A DNA stretch of 64,000 nucleotides from Azospirillum lipoferum 4B (GCF_000283655.1 NC_016622.1:1314501-1378500); one strand, 5' to 3'. Counted from the stretch's first letter, positions 1-7,967 are shown. Program-made: numbers and translations. The notes: generated from the sequence alone by a model not told the origin.

Positions 1-1
1 G

Positions 2-1015
2 GAGGCTATCGCCAGCCACCCGCTCATCACCCTCCAGCGCGAGGAGGTCGCCGGCCTGCCGCCGGAGGAGTGGGACAGCGTCATCGTCGCCACCGGCCCC
101 CTCACCTCCCCCGCCCTGGCGGAGGCCGTGCGCGACCACACCGGCGAGGAATCGCTGGCCTTCTTCGACGCCATCGCCCCCATCGTCTATCTGGAGAGCA
201 TCGACCTGTCGAAGGCGTGGTTCCAGTCGCGCTACGACAAGCCCGGCCCCGGCGGCACCGGCAAGGACTACATCAACTGCGCCTTCGAGAAGGACGAGTA
301 CCGCGCCTTCATCGCCGCCCTGATCGAGGGCGAGAAGCTCGACTTCAAGGAGTGGGAGAAGAACACCCCCTATTTCGAAGGCTGCCTGCCGATCGAGGTG
401 ATGGCGGAGCGCGGCGTCGATACCCTGCGCTACGGCCCGATGAAGCCGGTCGGCCTGACCAACCCGCACAAGCCGGAACGCCGCCCCTATGCGGTGGTCC
501 AGCTGCGCCAGGACAATGCGCTGGGCACGCTCTACAACCTCGTCGGTTTCCAGACCAAGCTGCGCCACGCCGAACAGGCACGCATCTTCCGCATGATCCC
601 CGGCCTGGAGAATGCCGAGTTCGCCCGGCTGGGCGGCATGCACCGCAACACCTTCCTGAACAGCCCGCGCCTGCTCGACGACGCCCTGCGGCTGAAGTCG
701 CTGCCCCGCCTGCGCTTCGCCGGGCAGGTCACGGGCTGCGAAGGCTATGTGGAGAGCGCGGCCGTCGGTCTGCTCGCCGGCCGTTTCGCCGCGGCGGAAC
801 GTCTGGGCCAGGAAATCAGCAGGCCGCCGGTCACCACGGCGCTCGGCGCCATCCTCGGCCACATCACCGGCGGCGCGGAGGCCGAGACCTACCAGCCGAT
901 GAATGTCAATTTCGGCCTGTTCCCGCCGGTGGACGACAAGATCCGTGGCCGCGACCGCAAGCTGGCCTACACCCGCCGGGCGCTGGGCGACCTCGACGGC
1001 TGGCTGAAGGGCTGA
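2..1015 (+). CDS. trmFO: tRNA (uracil-54-C5) methyltransferase TrmFO, C-terminal part (5' end outside window)
   Basis: The frame is open from the first bases of the window, so the N-terminal FAD-binding region lies upstream. About 337 codons are visible. The protein family is the folate- and FAD-dependent enzyme that makes ribothymidine-54 in the T-loop of tRNAs, using methylenetetrahydrofolate rather than SAM. Visible family segments include the ATGPLTS stretch near the start, the [10 protein letters not shown] and GFQTKL blocks in the middle, the CEGYVES segment, and FGLFPP near the C-terminus. It ends 22 nt before the convergent gene on the minus strand. The family assignment is firm. Only the missing 5' end limits it. 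Confidence 0.93.
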   Translation, partial: EAIASHPLITLQREEVAGLPPEEWDSVIVATGPLTSPALAEAVRDHTGEESLAFFDAIAPIVYLESIDLSKAWFQSRYDKPGPGGTGKDYINCAFEKDEYRAFIAALIEGEKLDFKEWEKNTPYFEGCLPIEVMAERGVDTLRYGPMKPVGLTNPHKPERRPYAVVQLRQDNALGTLYNLVGFQTKLRHAEQARIFRMIPGLENAEFARLGGMHRNTFLNSPRLLDDALRLKSLPRLRFAGQVTGCEGYVESAAVGLLAGRFAAAERLGQEISRPPVTTALGAILGHITGGAEAETYQPMNVNFGLFPPVDDKIRGRDRKLAYTRRALGDLDGWLKG

Positions 1016-1037
1016 CCGTTCGGACGGAGCGCGGGAG

Positions 1038-1892
1038 TCAGTAGCGCCCGCGCATCGCCGCCCAGCCCAGCTTCAACTGCCGGAACGGGTTGGGCAGCAG
1101 CACGCGCGGGGCGAACACGTCGTTGCCTTCCCGCGCGATCACGCCCAGATGCAGGTCGGCCAGCGTGGCCGGCAGCAGCGCCGGAACCGCCGCTTTGGGC
1201 ACGTCCCGGCGCAGGGCGCGTGACTCGGCCAGATGCCGGCGCGCCACGTCGGCGATCTCGCCCACCACCGACCGCAGTTCCGCGGTGGAGCGGCCGGCGA
1301 ACAGATCCTCGCTCTTGGCGCCATGGCGCTGCATCAGGTCTTCCGGCAGGCGCTGCCGGTGCTGGCGGGCCAGGAAGGGGGCCGCGCGCAGGATGCCGGC
1401 GAGGGCATAGGCGATGCCGACATGGCGCCCGGCCGCCATCGCCGCCTCGTCCCGCACGCCCAGGATTTCCAGCGCAAGCTGGACCAGCGGCGCCCCGGTC
1501 ACCTCGGCATAATTGACGAGGCAGGCCAGATCGGCCGGCGGCGTGTCGTCCAGGTCGGCCTCCCGCGCGTCGATCAGCCGGTCGAACAGGGTGCGGCTCA
1601 GCCCCAGCCCGCGGGCGGCCTCCGCCAGAGGATCCATCACGCCATGACGGGGTACGGGTCCATCCTCATAGACGGCCTCCATGCCGTCGCGCCAGAATTG
1701 AAGCCTCATCTGGCCCAGGATCGGTTCGCTGACGACCTCTCGGGTCTTCGCGATCTCCAGGTTGAAGGCGTAGAGTGCGAACATCGCCTCGCGCCTGTCG
1801 GCGGGAACGAACAGACCTGCCAGAAAGTGGTCGTTGTCATATTTCCGAACCTCCCGTCCGCAATAGGACAGGTCGGTCGCAGCCTTAACCAT
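1038..1892 (-). CDS. Squalene/phytoene synthase-fold protein, NDUFAF6-like (putative complex I assembly factor)
   Basis: A 284-aa protein of the trans-isoprenyl diphosphate synthase fold. It begins near the CGREVRKYDNDHF segment and carries FALYAFNLEIAKTREVV where true synthases have the first aspartate-rich motif. It therefore lacks the DDxxD-type Mg-binding pair seen in the neighbouring HpnC and HpnD. That pattern is typical of the mitochondrial NDUFAF6 group, which acts in respiratory complex I assembly rather than terpenoid synthesis. I chose the ATG at 1892. An in-frame TTG at 1943 would add 17 residues of low complexity. The function is inferred from family resemblance. It could instead be annotated simply as a phytoene/squalene synthase family protein. 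Confidence 0.8.
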   Translation of the reverse strand: MVKAATDLSYCGREVRKYDNDHFLAGLFVPADRREAMFALYAFNLEIAKTREVVSEPILGQMRLQFWRDGMEAVYEDGPVPRHGVMDPLAEAARGLGLSRTLFDRLIDAREADLDDTPPADLACLVNYAEVTGAPLVQLALEILGVRDEAAMAAGRHVGIAYALAGILRAAPFLARQHRQRLPEDLMQRHGAKSEDLFAGRSTAELRSVVGEIADVARRHLAESRALRRDVPKAAVPALLPATLADLHLGVIAREGNDVFAPRVLLPNPFRQLKLGWAAMRGRY

Positions 1893-2016
1893 GGGATGCC
1901 TGATTGGAAAAAGAGGGGGAGGATCGACGGAAGGACGGGCCAAAGCCTGTTGCCACGCCTATATGAAGCACACAAGGTCGCATCGCCAGCCCCGACGCGC
2001 AGCAGGCAGGGATCCC

Positions 2017-2889
2017 ATGACGGATTTCAACATCGCCCCGACGAAGCCCCGCAAGACCGGCCCGGTCGCCCGCAAGGACGAGACGGGGGAGAATTTCCCG
2101 GTCGCCTCCCGCCTGATTCCGAAACATCTGCGCCCGCATGTGATCGCCTTCTACCGCTTCGTGCGGCTGGCCGACGACATCGCCGACGATCCCGATCTCG
2201 AACCGGAGACCAAGCTGGCCTATCTGGAGGCGCTTGAACGCACGCTGACCTCCGGCCAGGCCAAGCACGCCTATCTGAAGCCGGCGACCGAGCTGCGCGA
2301 GAGCCTGCAGAAGACCGGCGTCAGCGACCGCCATGCCCGGCAGGTGCTGCGCGCCTTCCGCCGCGACGCGGTCGGCGCCCGCTGCCACAGCTGGAGCGAC
2401 CTGCTGCTGTATTGCCGCTTCTCCGCCAATCCGGTCGGCCGCTATCTGCTGGAGCTGCATGGCGAGGGGGTGGCGGCCGGACCGGCTTCCGACGCGCTCT
2501 GCTCCGCCTTGCAGGTGCTGAACCATCTGCAGGACGCGCGCGAGGATTGGACCCAGCTCGGCCGCTGCTACATCCCGCTGGTCTGGTTCGACGATGCCGG
2601 CATCAGCGTCGAGCGTCTGGTGGAGGGCGAGAGCGACGTCCGCATGCGCGCCATCTTCGATCAGGCGCTGGAGCATACCGACCGGCTGCTCGAACGCGCC
2701 GCCGCCCTGCCCGGCCTGATCCAGCACCGCGGTCTGCGGATGGAAGCGGCGGTGATCCTCAGCCTCGCCGAATCGCTGTCGAAGCGGCTGAAGGCGCGCG
2801 ATCCGATGAAGGCGAAGGTCACGCTGCGCGCGCACCACAAGCTGGCGGCGGTGGCGCGGGGACTGGCGCGGAGCTTCTCCGCCGCATAA
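2017..2889 (+). CDS. hpnC: Squalene synthase HpnC (hydroxysqualene synthase)
   Basis: A 290-aa member of the squalene/phytoene synthase family and first gene of hpnCDE. In the known three-enzyme bacterial route, HpnC converts presqualene diphosphate to hydroxysqualene. Both Mg-diphosphate motifs are present: DDIAD at residues 53-57 and DAREDW at about 173-178. The YRFVRLADDIADD and LQVLNHLQDAREDW blocks are characteristic. The ATG at 2017 is preceded by a weak purine stretch. Upstream in-frame codons back to 1891 look like leader sequence. It starts divergently from the NDUFAF6-like gene, with 124 nt between the two start codons. Its product probably works with HpnD and HpnE at the inner membrane to supply hopanoid precursor. 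Confidence 0.93.
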   Translation: MTDFNIAPTKPRKTGPVARKDETGENFPVASRLIPKHLRPHVIAFYRFVRLADDIADDPDLEPETKLAYLEALERTLTSGQAKHAYLKPATELRESLQKTGVSDRHARQVLRAFRRDAVGARCHSWSDLLLYCRFSANPVGRYLLELHGEGVAAGPASDALCSALQVLNHLQDAREDWTQLGRCYIPLVWFDDAGISVERLVEGESDVRMRAIFDQALEHTDRLLERAAALPGLIQHRGLRMEAAVILSLAESLSKRLKARDPMKAKVTLRAHHKLAAVARGLARSFSAA

Positions 2890-2901
2890 ACTCCCGGGCC
2901 A

Positions 2902-2940
2902 CACGTCACGACGTGCACCGCCAGGCACGTCCCCACGTGC
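2902..2940 (+). promoter_or_regulatory. Three overlapping, mutually exclusive hairpins between hpnC and hpnD
   Basis: Within 39 nt there are three perfect stems that share bases. CACGT/ACGTG pairs 2902-2906 with 2911-2915. GACGTGC/GCACGTC pairs 2910-2916 with 2925-2931. GCACGT/ACGTGC pairs 2925-2930 with 2935-2940 around a CCCC loop. The last stem ends one base before the annotated hpnD start codon at 2942. There is no T-run, so this is not a simple terminator. A role in controlling hpnD translation is inference. Confidence 0.45.
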
Positions 2941-2941
2941 A

Positions 2942-3898
2942 ATGCCCAGGATGCGACAGATGACCCCTCCGCCGCTGGAGACGGCCCCGCTGGAACCGAT
3001 ATCCACGACGTTGCCGGACAAGAAGACACCCGATACGGCGTCGCCCGCCACAGCCAAATCGGTCACCGCCAAGTCGGGAAGCACCTTCTACTGGCCGATG
3101 CGCCTGCTGCCCGCATCCAAGCGGGCGGCGATGTTCGCCATCTATGCCTTCTGCCGCCGCATCGACGACATCGCCGACGAACCGGGGGAGCCGGCGGCCA
3201 AGCGTGCGGCGCTCGACGTCTGGCGCCGGGACATCCGCGACTTGTATGTCGGCGGCGCCCCCAGCGGTTCGCTCACCGCCGCGCTGAGGGGCGCCATCGA
3301 GCGCTACGGCCTGCCGAGGGCGGAGTTCGAGGCGCTGATCGACGGCATGGCGATGGATGTCGCCGGCGAGGAAGCCGGCGGCATGTGCGCCCCCGACCTC
3401 GACACCCTGCGCCTCTATTGCCGCCGCGTCGCCGGTGCAGTCGGCATGCTGGCGATCCGCGTCTTCGACCGCGCCGATCCCGCCACCGAACGGTTCGCCC
3501 TGGCGCTGGGCGAGGCGCTGCAGCTGACCAACATCCTGCGCGATCTGGCCGAGGACGCAGAGCTCGACCGCCTCTACCTGCCGCGCGAGCTTCTGCTGGC
3601 CGCCGGCATCACCAGCGACCGTCCGGCGGAGGTGCTGGCGCACCCCGCCCTGCCGCAGGCCTGCGAGGCGCTGGCGGACCTCGCCGAGACCCGCTTTGCC
3701 GAGGCACGGGCGGCCATCGGCGGACAGGCGCGGGGCTCGCTGTGGGCGGCGACGGCGATGATGGTGCTCTATCACCGGCTGCTGCGCCGCCTGCGCGAAG
3801 CGGGCTGGCGCGACCTGAACGCCCGTGTCCGGGTCGGGCGGCGGGAAAGTGCCTGGGTCGCGGTGCGCTGCATGCTCGGCCTTCCGCCGGCCACTTGA
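2942..3898 (+). CDS. hpnD: Presqualene diphosphate synthase HpnD
   Basis: A 318-aa squalene/phytoene synthase family enzyme. It condenses two farnesyl diphosphates to presqualene diphosphate, the first step of the HpnC/D/E route to squalene. The two aspartate motifs are DDIAD at about 75-79 and DLAED at about 201-205, within RRIDDIADE and LTNILRDLAED. The first ~45 residues (many P, T, S and A) look unstructured. In-frame ATGs at 2951 and 2960 are alternatives, and the last has a weak AGGATG element upstream. A cluster of hairpins abuts the first ATG. The stop codon is followed directly by the hpnE ATG with no gap, which implies translational coupling. Confidence 0.93.
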   Translation: MPRMRQMTPPPLETAPLEPISTTLPDKKTPDTASPATAKSVTAKSGSTFYWPMRLLPASKRAAMFAIYAFCRRIDDIADEPGEPAAKRAALDVWRRDIRDLYVGGAPSGSLTAALRGAIERYGLPRAEFEALIDGMAMDVAGEEAGGMCAPDLDTLRLYCRRVAGAVGMLAIRVFDRADPATERFALALGEALQLTNILRDLAEDAELDRLYLPRELLLAAGITSDRPAEVLAHPALPQACEALADLAETRFAEARAAIGGQARGSLWAATAMMVLYHRLLRRLREAGWRDLNARVRVGRRESAWVAVRCMLGLPPAT

Positions 3899-5299
3899 AT
3901 GACTGCACCCCAGATTGTCCCCCAGACCGTACATGTAATCGGCGCCGGGCTGGCCGGGCTGGCCGCCGCCGTCCGGCTGGTGGAGGCCGGCAGGCGGGTT
4001 GCGGTCTACGAGCAGGCTCCGCAGGCCGGCGGACGCTGCCGCAGCTTCCACGACGCCACGCTTGGCCGCTCCATCGACAATGGCAGCCATATGGTGCTCA
4101 GCGGCAACCGGGATCTCCTCGACTATGCCCGCCGCACCGGCGGTGCCGATGCCCTGGAGGAGGTCCGCCCGGCCGCCTTCCCCTTCCTCGACCTGCGCAC
4201 CGGTGCCGCCTGGACCTTGCGGCCCGGCGGGCTGTGGCTGTTCGATCCGGCGCGGCGGGTTCCGGGTAGCCGACCGCTCGATTACCTCGCCGCCTTGCAC
4301 TGCCTGACCGCCGGCGAGGATCACTCCGTCGCCGACCGGCTGCGGCCCGATGGCCGGCTGTTCGAGCCGCTGTGGCGCCCGCTGGCGGTCTCCGCCCTCA
4401 ACGGCCCGGTGAAGCGCGTCTCCGCCCGCCTGTTCGGCGCGGTGTTGCGCGAGACGCTGCTGCGCGGCGAGGCCGCCTGCCGCCCGATCCTGACGCCGCG
4501 CGGCCTGTCCGCCGCCTTCGTCGATCCGGCGCTTGCCCGCCTGCATGCGGCCGGAGCGGCCGTGCATCCCGGCACGCGGGTGGATGGGTTGAGTTTCGAC
4601 GGCGACCGCGTGACCGGCTTCTCCGCCGGCGGCAGTGCCGTGACGCTCGGCCCGGCGGACGAGGTGATCGTCGCCGCCCCGGCCTGGGCGGCGGAACGGC
4701 TGGTGCCGGGACTGACGGTGCCGCCGCCGGGTGCGGCCATCGTCAACCTGCATGTCCGGCTGGACGGCCCGGTGCGTCTGCCCGGCGGCCTGCCCTTCCT
4801 GGGGCTGGTCGGCGGGACGGCGGAATGGCTGTTCGCCCGCGACGACCTGCTGTCCGTCACCGTCAGCGACGCCGACACGCTGGCCGAACTCCCGGCCGAG
4901 ACGGTCGCCGCGACGCTGTGGGCGGAAATCGCGCGGCACCTTGGCCTGGACCAGCGACTCGGACCCCCGATTCGGCCCTATCGGGTCGTCAAGGAGCGGC
5001 GGGCGACGCCCGACCAGTCGCCCGAATCGGTCGCACGCCGGCCGGGACCGCAAACCCGCTGGCGCAACCTGACGCTGGCCGGAGACTGGACGGAAACGCG
5101 GCTTCCAGCCACGTTGGAGGCTGCCGTACGCTCTGGCAACCGGGCGGCGGAGGCCGCTTTGGCGAACGGAAATAACCCCATACGACGTTCGGGACTGTTT
5201 CCGGCCTTCACAAGCTTCCGTCATGGGCCTATTTGGTCGGACGGAGGTGCCGTGCTCGCAAGGCCCGGCCCGGAAGGACAATCAAAGAAGAGAGGGTGA
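3899..5299 (+). CDS. hpnE: Hydroxysqualene dehydroxylase HpnE (squalene-associated FAD-dependent desaturase)
   Basis: A 466-aa flavoprotein oxidoreductase that reduces hydroxysqualene to squalene. The N-terminal dinucleotide-binding motif is clear (VIGAGLAGLAAA, residues ~13-24, then YEQAPQAGGRCRSF). The C-terminal FAD signature LTLAGDWTETRLPATLEAAVRSG lies near residues 395-417. After the usual family ending (AAEAALA) the frame runs on for about 45 residues with less typical composition, to a stop only 6 nt before sodB. This tail overlaps the best candidate sodB promoter. It may reflect loss of the ancestral stop codon and is unlikely to be catalytic. The ATG abuts the hpnD stop codon. Confidence 0.9.
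   Translation: MTAPQIVPQTVHVIGAGLAGLAAAVRLVEAGRRVAVYEQAPQAGGRCRSFHDATLGRSIDNGSHMVLSGNRDLLDYARRTGGADALEEVRPAAFPFLDLRTGAAWTLRPGGLWLFDPARRVPGSRPLDYLAALHCLTAGEDHSVADRLRPDGRLFEPLWRPLAVSALNGPVKRVSARLFGAVLRETLLRGEAACRPILTPRGLSAAFVDPALARLHAAGAAVHPGTRVDGLSFDGDRVTGFSAGGSAVTLGPADEVIVAAPAWAAERLVPGLTVPPPGAAIVNLHVRLDGPVRLPGGLPFLGLVGGTAEWLFARDDLLSVTVSDADTLAELPAETVAATLWAEIARHLGLDQRLGPPIRPYRVVKERRATPDQSPESVARRPGPQTRWRNLTLAGDWTETRLPATLEAAVRSGNRAAEAALANGNNPIRRSGLFPAFTSFRHGPIWSDGGAVLARPGPEGQSKKRG
5207..5234 (+). promoter_or_regulatory. Candidate sigma-70 promoter of sodB
   Basis: The -35-like TTCACA (5207-5212) and -10-like CTATTT (5229-5234) are separated by 16 nt. The start of transcription would be about 65 nt before the sodB ATG. 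It lies inside the 3' tail of hpnE, so sodB could be expressed apart from the hopanoid genes. The call rests on the match to consensus only. Confidence 0.4.
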
Positions 5300-5305
5300 A
5301 TTAAA

Positions 5306-5899
5306 ATGGCGTTCGAACTTCCGCCGCTTCCGTATGCGTACGATGCCCTGGCTCCGTACATCTCGTCGGAGACGCTGCACCTGCACCACGACAAGCACCA
5401 CCAGACCTATGTCACCAACCTGAACAACCTGACCAAGGACACCCCGCTGGCCGACGCCAGCCTGGAGGAGGTCATCAAGGCTTCGGTCGGCGACGCTTCG
5501 AAGGTCGGCATCTTCAACAACGCCGCCCAGGTGTGGAACCACACCTTCTTCTGGCAGTGCCTGAAGAAGGACGGCGGCAAGATGCCGGCGGCCCTGGAGC
5601 AGCGCATCGTCGCCGACTTCGGCAGCGTCGAGAAGTTCAAGGAAGAGCTGACCCAGGCCGCCCTGACCCAGTTCGGTTCCGGCTGGGCCTGGCTCTACCT
5701 GGACGGCGACAAGCTGAAGATCGGCAAGACCGGCAACGCCGACACCCCGCTGGCGCACGGCCACAAGCCGCTGTTCACCATCGACGTGTGGGAGCATGCC
5801 TATTACGTCGACTTCCAGAACCGCCGCGCCGACTTCGTGAAGGCCGTCATCGACAACCTCGCCAACTGGGACTTCGCCGCCGAGCAGATGGCTGCGTGA
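5306..5899 (+). CDS. sodB: Superoxide dismutase [Fe]
   Basis: A 197-aa iron-type superoxide dismutase that disproportionates superoxide, probably in the cytoplasm (no signal peptide). Metal ligands are His27, His79, Asp160 and His164, the last two within DVWEHAYY. The FNNAAQVWNHTFFW segment with its glutamine, and GSGWAWL, are Fe-type rather than Mn-type signatures. Codon use is strongly biased, as expected for an abundant protein. An AGAGAGGG ribosome-binding site lies just upstream of the ATG and overlaps the end of hpnE. A strong intrinsic terminator follows 26 nt after the stop. Confidence 0.97.
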   Translation: MAFELPPLPYAYDALAPYISSETLHLHHDKHHQTYVTNLNNLTKDTPLADASLEEVIKASVGDASKVGIFNNAAQVWNHTFFWQCLKKDGGKMPAALEQRIVADFGSVEKFKEELTQAALTQFGSGWAWLYLDGDKLKIGKTGNADTPLAHGHKPLFTIDVWEHAYYVDFQNRRADFVKAVIDNLANWDFAAEQMAA

Positions 5900-5925
5900 T
5901 CCTTCCCATCGAAGGTTGAGAAACG

Positions 5926-5951
5926 CAAAGGCGCCCGAAAGGGCGCCTTTG
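5926..5951. terminator. Bidirectional intrinsic terminator between sodB and the toxin gene
   Basis: A perfect 11-bp stem (5926-5936 with 5941-5951) closes a GAAA tetraloop. The stem is flanked by AAA on the left and TTT on the right, so it can end transcription of both sodB (plus) and the convergent toxin-antitoxin operon (minus). Confidence 0.85.
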
Positions 5952-5963
5952 TCGTATCTGCCA

Positions 5964-6326
5964 TCAGCTGTCCCTGCCGGCTTTCAGCATTTCGGCAAGA
6001 TGCCCGCCAACCTGCGCGCTGATCGCCCGACGATCACTGTCAACAAGCGAACCAAGCAGTTCGGCGTCACGCGCATCGATCACAGCGACTTTGGCCGTGC
6101 GCACGACCGATGGGACCGGCAACCCGGCCGTATCGATGTCACTGACAGGTACATCCGAAGGCCACCCCCTGTTCTCGGCGCTGGTAATCATCAACACCCA
6201 GATCAGGCTGTGGCTTGTTTCGAGCATGTCAGCTGCAACGACCAATGCCGGTCGGCGCTGCCTGACCGGGCGATCGGCGTAAGGGAACGGAACCTTGACG
6301 ACGTTCCAGGTTTCAAAGATCGGCAT
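5964..6326 (-). CDS. MazF/PemK-family toxin (putative endoribonuclease)
   Basis: A 120-aa protein with features of the MazF/PemK fold: an N-terminal strand leading into VKVPFPYADRPVRQRRPALVV, then WVLMITSA, and a conserved VRTAKVAVID block. The family cleaves mRNA at short sequences when freed from its antitoxin. The start ATG lies inside the 3' end of the antitoxin gene (14-nt overlap), the usual antitoxin-first order. The charged RRPALVV segment and the serine after MIT fit the active-site region. The family call is good. The exact cleavage target cannot be read from the sequence. Confidence 0.85.
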   Translation of the reverse strand: MPIFETWNVVKVPFPYADRPVRQRRPALVVAADMLETSHSLIWVLMITSAENRGWPSDVPVSDIDTAGLPVPSVVRTAKVAVIDARDAELLGSLVDSDRRAISAQVGGHLAEMLKAGRDS

Positions 6327-6528
6327 AGGCCCGCCGGTCGACTTCGCTGTCCCATTCCGTGAAGCAATGGAAGGGGTCGTCGACAGGAACCGGCGCGACC
6401 CGTGTCAGGATGACGCGGCCGTCTTCAATGCGGTAGGCGATCTCGTCGCCCTCATGAAGGCCCAGCGCAGTCCGCACTGCCTGCGGAATCGTCGTCTGAG
6501 CTTTACTGGTCAGTTTGCTGGTGATCAT
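6313..6528 (-). CDS. AbrB/MazE-type antitoxin (SpoVT-AbrB swapped-hairpin domain)
   Basis: A 71-aa DNA-binding antitoxin. The N-terminal KLTSKAQTTIPQAVRTALGL stretch and the GDEIAYRIEDGRVIL segment are the classic swapped-hairpin AbrB fold. The acidic and aromatic C-terminal ~25 residues (DDPFHCFTEWDSEVDRR) would contact and neutralise the toxin. The ATG at 6528 is chosen because the domain begins right there. The longer open frame upstream has no family similarity. Autoregulation is likely: a perfect 9-bp inverted repeat overlaps the -10 of the predicted promoter. Confidence 0.88.
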   Translation of the reverse strand: MITSKLTSKAQTTIPQAVRTALGLHEGDEIAYRIEDGRVILTRVAPVPVDDPFHCFTEWDSEVDRRAYADL

Positions 6529-6538
6529 GGCACACCCG

Positions 6539-6584
6539 CAGTAAGGAATATCCTTACTGTAGCGGCCGGGTCTTCTCGATTCAA
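6539..6584 (-). promoter_or_regulatory. Promoter and operator of the toxin-antitoxin operon
   Basis: On the minus strand TTGAAT (6584-6579) and TACAGT (6561-6556) are 17 nt apart, a good sigma-70 match. A perfect dyad with 9-bp arms CAGTAAGGA and TCCTTACTG around an ATA centre (6539-6559) overlaps the -10 and the likely start site. It is the only strikingly AT-rich palindrome nearby. It is probably the binding site of the AbrB-type antitoxin or antitoxin-toxin complex. Confidence 0.65.
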
Positions 6585-6590
6585 CAGCAC

Positions 6591-6968
6591 CTACACCGGC
6601 AGCATCGCAGCCGCCACCCGCCGCCCTTCGGCCAGCAGGACGTTGTAGGTCCGGCACACCGCGCGGCTGTCCATAGGCTCCACCACCACGCCCTGTTCGC
6701 GCAGGCTCTGGCGAAGCGCCTTCGGAATCATCGTCATGGTCGGGCCAGTGCCGAGCAGCAGGATCTCCACCTTCGGCTCGGCCGCCAGCACCATGGCGAA
6801 ATCCTCCAGGGTCAGGGAAGCGGCATCGGTCACCCCCCAGGCCTGGGTGTGGTCGGGCAGCACGACGACCGCGCCGACGCGCCATTGACCGGACACGCAA
6901 AACTGTCCCGGACCATAGCCGTCGATGACCTGACGGTCGGACGGGATCATCGGCATGATGTCGGCCAT
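6591..6968 (-). CDS. Mth938-like domain protein (NDUFAF3 homologue)
   Basis: A 125-aa protein of the Mth938/DUF498 family. The motifs IDGYGPGQFCVSG, FAMVLAAEPKVEILLLGTGP and GVVVEPMDSRAVCRTYNVL are typical. The eukaryotic member NDUFAF3 is a complex I assembly factor that works with NDUFAF4 and, genetically, NDUFAF6. The gene follows secF by 31 nt on the same strand. In several alphaproteobacteria, to my knowledge, yajC-secD-secF, this gene and the NDUFAF6-like gene form one block. Here that block appears to have been split by the toxin-antitoxin pair and by sodB/hpn. Molecular function in bacteria is not established. Confidence 0.87.
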   Translation of the reverse strand: MADIMPMIPSDRQVIDGYGPGQFCVSGQWRVGAVVVLPDHTQAWGVTDAASLTLEDFAMVLAAEPKVEILLLGTGPTMTMIPKALRQSLREQGVVVEPMDSRAVCRTYNVLLAEGRRVAAAMLPV

Positions 6969-6999
6969 GCTGCCCTCTCCCTATTGTTGTCGCCCAGCG

Positions 7000-7956
7000 T
7001 TACGGCGTGGTCGCCGGGGTGTTGCCCGGCGCCGCATCGGTCGGGGTGCCGCGGCGCAGGCGGTTCTCGCCGAGGAACAGCAAGATGGGTGCCGCGATGA
7101 ACACGGACGAGCTGGTCGCAAGGATAACGCCGAAGATCAGCACGATGCCGAAGTCCTGCAGCGCCTCGCCGCCGAACAGGGCCAGCGGGATGATCGACAG
7201 CAGCGTACAGACCGAGGTGCCGACCGTGCGGTTCAGCGTCTCGTTGATCGACAGGTCGATCAGGTCGCGCAGCGGCATCTTCTTGTAGATGCGTAGATTC
7301 TCGCGCATGCGGTCATAGACCACCACCTTGTCGTTCACCGAATAGCCCATGACCGTCAGGATCGCCGCCACCGCCGTCAGATTGAACTGCATGTCGGTGA
7401 TGGCGTAGAAGCCGATGATCTTGGTGATGTCCAGCAGCAGTGTCACCACCGCGCCGAAGCCGAACTGCCATTCGAAGCGGAACCAGATGTAGACCAGCAT
7501 CGCCACCATGGCGAGGCCGAGCGCCAGCATGCCGTTGGCGAACAGCTCGCCGCTGACCGACGCGCCGACGGCCTCGACGCGGCGCACCTGGGTGCCGGGA
7601 ACGGCCTCGGCCAGAGTGCTCCGCACCTTATCGGCGGCGACCTGCTGGGCGGCGTCGTCGCCGGGCTGGCGTTCCAGGCGGATCAGCACGTCCTGGGGCG
7701 ACCCGAACTCCTGCAGAGCCACCTGCCCCATGCCAAGGCCGGACAGCGTGTGGCGGAGCGAGCCGAAGTCGGCGGCCTGCGGCGTCCGCGCTTCGATGAC
7801 GATGCCGCCGCGGAAATCGATGCCGTAGTTCAGGCCGGGGTGGAAGAACAGGATGACCGACGCGATGGACAGGATCGCCGACACGACGAGGCCGGCGATG
7901 CGGCCATTCATGAAGGGGATCTTGGTGTTGTCGGGGACGAGGCGGAGATGGAACAT
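7000..7956 (-). CDS. secF: Protein translocase subunit SecF
   Basis: A 318-aa inner-membrane protein with six predicted membrane segments. It pairs with SecD to use the proton gradient to complete Sec export. The first membrane helix (residues ~15-35) is followed by the periplasmic LNYGIDFRGG signature, and the C-terminal five-helix bundle starts near residue 140. The AVAAILTVMGYSVNDKVVVYDRMREN segment is highly conserved and includes the proton-path region. The ATG at 7956, preceded by GAGG, starts MFHLRLVPDNTKI. The longer frame adds a non-conserved leader that overlaps secD. It lies 11 nt downstream of the secD stop codon, so the two are co-expressed. Confidence 0.95.
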   Translation of the reverse strand: MFHLRLVPDNTKIPFMNGRIAGLVVSAILSIASVILFFHPGLNYGIDFRGGIVIEARTPQAADFGSLRHTLSGLGMGQVALQEFGSPQDVLIRLERQPGDDAAQQVAADKVRSTLAEAVPGTQVRRVEAVGASVSGELFANGMLALGLAMVAMLVYIWFRFEWQFGFGAVVTLLLDITKIIGFYAITDMQFNLTAVAAILTVMGYSVNDKVVVYDRMRENLRIYKKMPLRDLIDLSINETLNRTVGTSVCTLLSIIPLALFGGEALQDFGIVLIFGVILATSSSVFIAAPILLFLGENRLRRGTPTDAAPGNTPATTP

Positions 7957-7967
7957 CGGAAGACCTC

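Noticed and set aside
2906-5281. A 791-codon antisense frame over hpnD-hpnE
   Set aside because: Same type of GC-driven shadow. No family motif, and it overlaps two well-supported genes completely.
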